Origin: Pantoea sp. GD03673
GTDB taxonomy: Bacteria; Pseudomonadota; Gammaproteobacteria; Enterobacterales; Enterobacteriaceae
Direction: 5' to 3'
NCBI RefSeq assembly: GCF_029844725.1
Contig: NZ_JAOCKJ010000007.1
Coordinates: 248,001 to 312,000 of the forward strand
DNA length: 64,000 bases
The translations under genes were made by a program, and so were the position numbers. Of the stretch, positions 59,401 to 64,000 are shown piece after piece (position 1 is the stretch's first letter; each line of letters begins with the position of its first letter). The notes beneath the pieces were generated by a model. That model worked only from the letters and a program-made list of their open reading frames with translations, had not been told where the DNA came from and did no database searches.

Positions 59401-60056
59401 TGGGCAGCTTCTGCCGTCAGGCGATTGCCGGTCGCTATCCGCTGGTTCGCTCCGCGCGCAGTGAAGTCACACCCGACGATCTGGCGCGGATGTTTGCCCC
59501 CGGCAGCGGCATGATGGACAGCTTCTTCCGCGACAACCTGGCCAGCAAAGTTGATACCACCAACGCCTCATGGCGCTTTACGCCGGGTATTGACGGCAAA
59601 ACACTGCCCGGCGGCGAAGCGCTGCTTCGTCCTTTCCAGCAGGCACAGTCGATTCGCGATGCCTTCTTTGCTAACGGCGCAACCACGCCAGGCTTCCGCG
59701 TCACGCTGCGCACCGTAAAAATGGACAACGATATCCTCAACCTGACGCTGGATGTGGATGGACAGCAATTGCGCTACAGCCACGGGCCGCAGGCCGTGCA
59801 GATGGTCAGCTGGCCCGGTCCGGGCGGCACCAGCCAGGTGCGGATGCAGCTTGGCCTGACCAATGGCACCACTTCAACGCTGGTCACCAGCGGCCCCTGG
59901 GCGCTCAATCGCTTTTTTGACCGTGCCCGTGTTACCGCGGCAGGCGGCCTGACCCGCGAAGCCACGTTCAGCGTGGAGGGGCATCAGGTCACGCTGTCGT
60001 TTACCCCTGGCAGCATTCGTAACCCGTTCCAGCTTCCCGGCTTTAGCTGCCCCTGA
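56427..60056 (+). CDS. tssM: T6SS membrane subunit TssM (IcmF)
   Basis: TssM spans the inner membrane and reaches TssJ in the outer membrane. The 1209-residue protein has two N-terminal membrane segments, a cytoplasmic NTPase-like domain with Walker A GAPGAGKT (149-156) and LLDTAGRY, a third membrane segment near 475-495 (LWSGYLALLLLLLVAGG) and a large periplasmic IcmF-related region ending with beta domains. Walker A is intact, although ATPase activity is dispensable in some systems. tagF follows 14 bases later. Confidence 0.96.
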   Translation: MLNILFAVLTSRLAWGFVGITALSFIIWVIGPVFSIVDSRPLEPEQNRMISIALLYLVWGLGQAIPRLYNYWLNRKLMSSLETGKSDAPDADRQRLTSEEQVLAGRFSEATEMLRKAHFQRHSSKGTPFWAQRFGRQYLYQLPWYMIIGAPGAGKTTALVNSGLQFPLAEKFGKSALRGIGGTRNCDWWFTNDAVLLDTAGRYSTQESQQERDASEWHHFLDLLRKYRGRQPVNGVIVTLSVSDLLSQSPEALRNQALALRQRLVELHDRLGIRFPVYVLVTKADLLKGFRSYFASLDKAQREQIWGFTFPWAKASAADFELNSQFQQEYSLLQQRLDAGLADRLLTENDAQARAESYLFPQEFAALRPLLADALDTLFARSDFETQFAPRGIYFASGTQEGLPFDRVMGELNRALNLPGQQAGESGRWDQVDKDAPIPQNKGQSFFLKGVLENVIFQESGLAGSNRWWELRNRAGLWSGYLALLLLLLVAGGLWLTSYSKNKAYLQEMAAKAPQVEQLGDQLQQQVNGDLFALVPYLNTLLHLPESADFSLDSPPLTRRMGLYRGAEVSDATRALYEKALKQLLLPQVAQNITRWLRNDNGSDADYSYEALKAYQMLYQPKHYDGKFLQAWLMLNLSRELPQNVTQQQVKQLAWHLQQLLETQIHASPYAKDEALVKREQALINQMPLSQRVYGRLKRLLQRDDSLQPVTLAALGGPQSELVFSRKSGKSVNDGVAGLYTPEGYWQHVDKQIGPVTRALYQDDLWVLDGAAPQQKSEQTDLAVRQLYVQDYIRQWEQFLSDIQLNSSADLSQRINTTRLLSGNHSPLRQLVINLSTLLTLNRAQPDEKPAQAEKPSDNSATRTLEALFTSPEAAAARGQAAAQASPEQAVAVHFAPILELAQPLQQGSKVLAVDDFLHQIDDLYRYLTAVQDAANSGMPPPASDAISRLQASAGRLPGSLQNMVSSMAVGASSDAQRRDMDNVRKRITMEVGSFCRQAIAGRYPLVRSARSEVTPDDLARMFAPGSGMMDSFFRDNLASKVDTTNASWRFTPGIDGKTLPGGEALLRPFQQAQSIRDAFFANGATTPGFRVTLRTVKMDNDILNLTLDVDGQQLRYSHGPQAVQMVSWPGPGGTSQVRMQLGLTNGTTSTLVTSGPWALNRFFDRARVTAAGGLTREATFSVEGHQVTLSFTPGSIRNPFQLPGFSCP

Positions 60057-60070
60057 AACAGGACCCGACA

Positions 60071-60787
60071 ATGACTCATTACGCTGCACCCTGCTGGTAC
60101 GGCAAATTGCCCAGCGCGGGTGACTTTGTGAAGCGACGCTTTCCTGACGTGCTCTATCGCCAATGGTCCAGCTGGTTTCAGGTGGGCCTGCATCACTGGC
60201 AGAGCAGTCAGGAGGGGGATAACGCGCCGTCGCGCCCGTTCCTCAACGCGCCGGTCTGGAATTTTGTGGTGCCGCCGATGCTGGGCAGTCAGCTGATCCA
60301 GATGGGCTGCCTGATCGCGGCACGGGACAGCGTGGGGCGTAATTATCCCCTCTGCGCGTTGCGTCACTTCACCCCCGCCGAATGGTCGCCCGCTCTGCTG
60401 GCACGCTCCGGCGAGTGGTATCAGCAGGTGGGCAATACGCTGCTGCGGGTGGTGCAGGGCGGCGGGTCACCGGAGCAGCTGGATCAGGCGCTAATCAGCA
60501 TTCCGCAGCCGCAACCCTCGCAGGAGACCGGCGAGCCGTCAGATATTCTCAACGTCATTGGGCATGGTGATACCCCCTCGACGCTGAACTGGACGCTGCC
60601 GGGCGAGAACTTCGATCCGCAGTTCTACACCAGTTTCTGGTGGACCAATCAGAGTGACGGTTTCCCGCTCTATACCCAGGTTCACAGCGGTAATTTTACC
60701 GCCCAGCTTTTTTCATTGCTGTTTGATCCGGCCGGTGGGGCAAAGCCGGGACGAAACGGACTTTATCCCCCGATGTTTGAATCCTGA
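60071..60787 (+). CDS. tagF: T6SS accessory protein TagF
   Basis: TagF (ImpM) is a cytoplasmic post-translational repressor of T6SS in Pseudomonas and other species. The 238-residue protein has the TagF-family start (WYGKLPSAGDFVKRRFPDVL) and later conserved WWTNQSDGFPLY. No partner gene (fha1) is visible inside this window. It follows tssM and precedes tssA with a 10-base gap. Confidence 0.9.
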   Translation: MTHYAAPCWYGKLPSAGDFVKRRFPDVLYRQWSSWFQVGLHHWQSSQEGDNAPSRPFLNAPVWNFVVPPMLGSQLIQMGCLIAARDSVGRNYPLCALRHFTPAEWSPALLARSGEWYQQVGNTLLRVVQGGGSPEQLDQALISIPQPQPSQETGEPSDILNVIGHGDTPSTLNWTLPGENFDPQFYTSFWWTNQSDGFPLYTQVHSGNFTAQLFSLLFDPAGGAKPGRNGLYPPMFES

Positions 60788-60797
60788 GGCGACACGC

Positions 60798-61811
60798 ATG
60801 ACGATGAACACAGAGGCTTTGCTGGCTCCGGTCAGTGATGACAACCCCGGCGGCGATAACCTGGAATATGACGCCGATTTTCAGGCGATGGAGCAGGCCA
60901 GCGCCGGTAAAGCGGAACAGCAGTTCGGCAACACCATCATTCCGGCGGAACCCGCCGACTGGAACAAAGTTGAGAAACTGGCGATAGCGCTGCTGGCCCG
61001 CAGCAAAGATTTACGGGTGATGCTGGCGCTGACCCACGCCTGGACCGAGCTGAAAGGGCTGCCGGGTTATGCCCAGGGCCTGAAGCTGATTGAACAGGCG
61101 CTGTTGCTTTACTGGGAACCGCTCTGGCCCCGGCTGGAAGAGTTCGGCGAGCAGGACCCGTTCTACCGCATTAATGCCCTGGCGCTGCTGGGTGACAAGA
61201 CGGCCCTGAGCGGTGCGGTGCGCCAGTGCTGGCTGCTGCGCTACCCCTCGGACGGCATCACGCTGCGCGATGCGGCTGCCCTGTGCGACGGCAGTAAAAC
61301 CGAGGTGGCAGATTATCCCGGTGGCCTGCCGCGTCTGATCGACGAACTGGCACGCGGCGACCAGCCAGGCATTGAGGCGGTGCTGCAGATTCACGAACGG
61401 CTGCAGACCATCTGCGAAACCGTGGCCGAACGGCTGGGCGATGCGGCGGTGCCGGAACTGGCTCAGCTGCGCAGGCAGATTGCGCTGATTGCCGAACGCT
61501 GTCAGGCCACGGATCTCAGCCAGCTGATTCCCGTGGCGGCGGTGGCGCAACCCACAGACACCGCTGAACCGGTGGCAACCCCACGCGCTGCTGCCGACTG
61601 GCGCACGGTGCAGATCGCTTCCCGCGCCGACGCGCAGCTGATGCTGGAGAAAGTGAAGCTCTACTTCACCCAGCATGAGCCGAGTCACCCGGCCCCGCTG
61701 ATGATCGACCGGGTGCAGCGTTTAATCGAGCGTGACTTCCTGGAGATCATCCGCGAACTGGCCCCCGATGGCGTGCATCAGCTGGAAACTATTTTCGGAC
61801 GTCGCGACTAA
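60798..61811 (+). CDS. tssA: T6SS baseplate/sheath-assembly protein TssA
   Basis: TssA caps the growing sheath and helps baseplate assembly. The 337-residue protein has an N-terminal ImpA_N domain (LLAPVSDDNPGGDNLEYDAD, then DLRVMLALTHAWTELKGLPG) and a C-terminal region ending GVHQLETIFGRRD. The start at 60798 is chosen over an upstream open frame that overlaps tagF. tssB follows after 79 bases. Confidence 0.92.
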   Translation: MTMNTEALLAPVSDDNPGGDNLEYDADFQAMEQASAGKAEQQFGNTIIPAEPADWNKVEKLAIALLARSKDLRVMLALTHAWTELKGLPGYAQGLKLIEQALLLYWEPLWPRLEEFGEQDPFYRINALALLGDKTALSGAVRQCWLLRYPSDGITLRDAAALCDGSKTEVADYPGGLPRLIDELARGDQPGIEAVLQIHERLQTICETVAERLGDAAVPELAQLRRQIALIAERCQATDLSQLIPVAAVAQPTDTAEPVATPRAAADWRTVQIASRADAQLMLEKVKLYFTQHEPSHPAPLMIDRVQRLIERDFLEIIRELAPDGVHQLETIFGRRD

Positions 61812-61890
61812 GCAGGCGTGACGCACTCACACAGCGGGACCTGCGCGCCTGCTGTGACCCTTTATCCGCGCATCATTGATGGAGAAAACC

Positions 61891-62424
61891 ATGGCAACAA
61901 GCAAATCCAGTGGGCAGAAGTTCATTGCCCGCAATCGCGCGCCTCGCGTTCAGATTGAATATGACGTGGAAATTTATGGCGCGGAACGCAAAATCCAGCT
62001 GCCGTTTGTGATGGGCGTGCTGGCGGATCTGGTGGGTAAACCGCTGGAGCCGCAGCCCGGCATCGACGAACGCAAATTCCTTGAGATCGACATCGACAAC
62101 TTCGATGAGCGCATGAAAGCGCTGAAGCCACGCGCTGCGTTCCAGGTAGACAACACCCTGAATGGCGAAGGCAAGCTGAATATCGATCTGACCTTTGACA
62201 GCATGGATGACTTTTCGCCGGATGCCGTGGCCCGCAACGTTGAGCCGCTGAGCAAGCTGCTGGAAGCGCGTACCCAGCTGGCGAACCTGCTGACCTACAT
62301 GGACGGCAAAAACGGTGCGGAAGAGCTGATTGGTAAGGTGCTGCAGGACCCAACGCTGCTGCAGGCGCTGACCCATCTGCCAAAGCAGGATGAGGCCACT
62401 GAAGGTAAGGAGCCGCAGGCATGA
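61891..62424 (+). CDS. tssB: T6SS sheath small subunit TssB (VipA)
   Basis: TssB co-assembles with TssC into the contractile sheath. The 177-residue protein has the signature start SSGQKFIARNRAPRVQIEYD, FVMGVLADLVGK and the C-terminal helix region LLTYMDGKNGAEELIG. GGAG lies 6 bases upstream of the ATG at 61891; the earlier TTG-initiated frame is unlikely. The stop overlaps the tssC start (ATGA). Confidence 0.97.
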   Translation: MATSKSSGQKFIARNRAPRVQIEYDVEIYGAERKIQLPFVMGVLADLVGKPLEPQPGIDERKFLEIDIDNFDERMKALKPRAAFQVDNTLNGEGKLNIDLTFDSMDDFSPDAVARNVEPLSKLLEARTQLANLLTYMDGKNGAEELIGKVLQDPTLLQALTHLPKQDEATEGKEPQA

Positions 62425-63920
62425 CGCAGACTTCACAACAACCGCAGTCGCAGGGCGCAGCCAGTTTCAGTCAGGATGAGTTCAGCGCGCTACTGAACAA
62501 AGAGTTCCGGCCTAAGAGCGACCAGGCGCGAGCCGCCGTGGAAAGCGCGGTAAAAACGCTGGCGCAGCAGGCGCTGGAGAACACCGTCACCGTCTCCAGC
62601 GACGCCTATCGCACCATTCAGTCGCTGATCGCGGAGATTGACGAAAAGCTGTCGCAGCAGGTGAACCAGATTATTCACCACCCGGAGTTTCAGTCGCTGG
62701 AAAGCGCCTGGCGCGGCCTGAGCTATCTGGTGAACAACACCGAAACCGACGAGATGCTGAAAATCCGTTTTATGAGCATCTCGAAGCAGGAGCTGGGTCG
62801 TACCCTGAAACGTTACAAGGGCGCCGGCTGGGATCAAAGCCCGCTGTTCAAGAAGGTTTATGAGCAGGAGTATGGTCAGTTCGGCGGCGAGCCGTTTGGC
62901 TGCCTGGTGGGCGACTACTACTTCGACCACAGCCCGCAGGATGTTGAGCTGCTGGGTGAGATGGCACGCATCGGGGCGGCGGCGCACTGTCCGTTTATCA
63001 CCGGCACCGCGCCGGAAGTGATGCAGATGGAGTCGTGGCAGGAGCTGGCGAATCCGCGCGATCTGACCAAAATCTTCCAGAACACCGAATATGCCGCCTG
63101 GCGCAGCCTGCGTGAGTCGGAAGATGCACGCTATCTGGGTCTGGTTATGCCGCGCTTCCTGTCGCGTCTGCCTTATGGCATCCGCACCAACCCGGTCGAC
63201 AGCTTCGATTTCGAAGAGCAGACCGACGGTTCCGATCACGGCAACTACACCTGGAGCAACGCGGCCTACGCGATGGCGGCGAACATCAACCGCTCGTTCA
63301 AAGAGTATGGCTGGTGTACCGCAATCCGCGGCGTAGAGTCGGGCGGGGCGGTGGAAAACCTGCCGTGCCATACCTTCCCAAGCGACGACGGCGGCGTGGA
63401 CATGAAGTGTCCGACTGAAATCGCCATCAGCGATCGCCGTGAAGCCGAACTGGCGAAAAACGGCTTTATGCCGCTGGTACACCGCAAAAACTCTGATTTC
63501 GCGGCCTTTATTGGTGCGCAGTCATTGCAGAAACCGATGGAGTATCACGACGCCGATGCGACGGCGAATGCCCGTCTGGCCGCACGTCTGCCTTATCTGT
63601 TCGCCTGCTGCCGCTTCGCGCATTACCTGAAGTGCATCGTGCGTGACAAGATCGGCTCCTTCCGCGAGCGTGATGAGATGGAGCGCTGGCTGAACGACTG
63701 GGTGATGAACTACGTCGATGGCGATCCGGCTAACTCCTCCCAGGAGACCAAGTCACGTAAGCCGCTGGCCGCAGCCGAAGTGAATGTGGAAGAGCAGGAA
63801 GATAACCCAGGCTATTACGCCGCGAAGTTCTTCCTGCGTCCGCACTACCAGCTGGAAGGCCTGACGGTTTCTCTGCGTCTGGTCTCTAAGCTGCCGTCAC
63901 TGAAAAATGATAATGCTTAA
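62421..63920 (+). CDS. tssC: T6SS sheath large subunit TssC (VipB)
   Basis: TssC forms the sheath with TssB. The 499-residue protein shows the family landmarks LESAWRGLSYLVNNTETD, FGCLVGDYYFDHSP, FGEEPF-like region SRLPYGIRTNPVD, AAYAMAANINRSFKEYGWC and the conserved end AKFFLRPHYQLEGLTVSLRLVSKLPS. The start is translationally coupled with tssB. Confidence 0.97.
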   Translation: MTQTSQQPQSQGAASFSQDEFSALLNKEFRPKSDQARAAVESAVKTLAQQALENTVTVSSDAYRTIQSLIAEIDEKLSQQVNQIIHHPEFQSLESAWRGLSYLVNNTETDEMLKIRFMSISKQELGRTLKRYKGAGWDQSPLFKKVYEQEYGQFGGEPFGCLVGDYYFDHSPQDVELLGEMARIGAAAHCPFITGTAPEVMQMESWQELANPRDLTKIFQNTEYAAWRSLRESEDARYLGLVMPRFLSRLPYGIRTNPVDSFDFEEQTDGSDHGNYTWSNAAYAMAANINRSFKEYGWCTAIRGVESGGAVENLPCHTFPSDDGGVDMKCPTEIAISDRREAELAKNGFMPLVHRKNSDFAAFIGAQSLQKPMEYHDADATANARLAARLPYLFACCRFAHYLKCIVRDKIGSFRERDEMERWLNDWVMNYVDGDPANSSQETKSRKPLAAAEVNVEEQEDNPGYYAAKFFLRPHYQLEGLTVSLRLVSKLPSLKNDNA

Positions 63921-63938
63921 GGGCTGAGTCGCAGGGTT

Positions 63939-63967
63939 ATCAGGCGCAAAAGGGTTTTGCGCCTGAT
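63939..63967 (+). terminator. Strong hairpin between tssC and the next gene
   Basis: ATCAGGCGCAAAA/TTTTGCGCCTGAT is a 13-bp perfect stem with a 3-base loop 18 bases after tssC. No T tract follows, so it may be an mRNA-stabilising or processing stem rather than a full terminator. Confidence 0.5.
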
Positions 63968-63988
63968 GCCTGGCAGAAAGGTTGCTGA

Positions 63989-64000
63989 ATGAATGTCAGG
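63989..64000 (+). CDS. Probable start of the next T6SS gene (cut by window edge)
   Basis: An ATG preceded by AAAGG at 7 bases begins the last four codons of the window (MNVR). The identity cannot be determined; further tss genes such as hcp or tssE are expected here. Confidence 0.4.

Overview
This window looks like chromosomal DNA of a Pantoea- or Erwinia-like member of the Enterobacterales. The evidence is a moderately GC-rich composition, proteins that align almost residue for residue with Escherichia coli housekeeping proteins (LolC/D/E, PhoP/PhoQ, PurB, MnmA, Icd, TreA), and a gene order that keeps two long E. coli blocks but inserts different accessory genes. No tRNA, rRNA, CRISPR array or insertion sequence was recognised.

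1-16.4 kb is a conserved core: mfd (5' end only), lolCDE, cobB and pepT, then the opposite-strand run icd<>rluE-nudJ-mnmA-hflD-purB-phoP-phoQ and roxA. Relative to E. coli, nagK is missing between lolE and cobB, and potABCD with its neighbours is missing between cobB and pepT. A PhoP box, a -10 element and the purB terminator hairpin are packed between purB and phoP.

16.4-25.1 kb, downstream of icd, is accessory. It holds two family 9 glycosyltransferases, a YmgB-like small protein, a 56-residue lipoprotein, a CsbD-like stress protein with a sigma-S-type -10, a Ppx/GppA-fold protein with a signal peptide, another lipoprotein, small secreted or cytosolic unknowns, a GNAT acetyltransferase and an atypical metallo-beta-lactamase-fold protein.

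25.1-43.6 kb follows the E. coli block ldcA-emtA-ycgR-ymgE-treA but is interrupted twice. Between emtA and ycgR lies a sugar-catabolic locus: a SorC-family regulator, a ribose-type ABC transporter with a DUF2291 lipoprotein, a split transketolase, an FGGY kinase and a fucose-isomerase-family protein. An MscS channel follows. This enzyme set fits a route of isomerase, kinase and transketolase like that known for D-apiose. Two identical 15-bp palindromes precede its two transcription units and are probable operators. Between ymgE and treA lies a FoxA-like TonB-dependent siderophore receptor with a Fur box. ycgR has a near-consensus FliA promoter.

43.8-51.7 kb carries ghrA-ycdX-ycdY, a CoA-transferase with a permuted-looking domain order, a DMT exporter, a class I amidotransferase, a small methyltransferase and an aldehyde dehydrogenase.

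51.7 kb to the end is about 1 kb of AT-rich non-coding DNA followed by the start of a type VI secretion cluster: SH3-like lipoprotein, tssJ, tssK, tssL with an OmpA-like domain, tssM, tagF, tssA, tssB, tssC. The cluster runs off the window.
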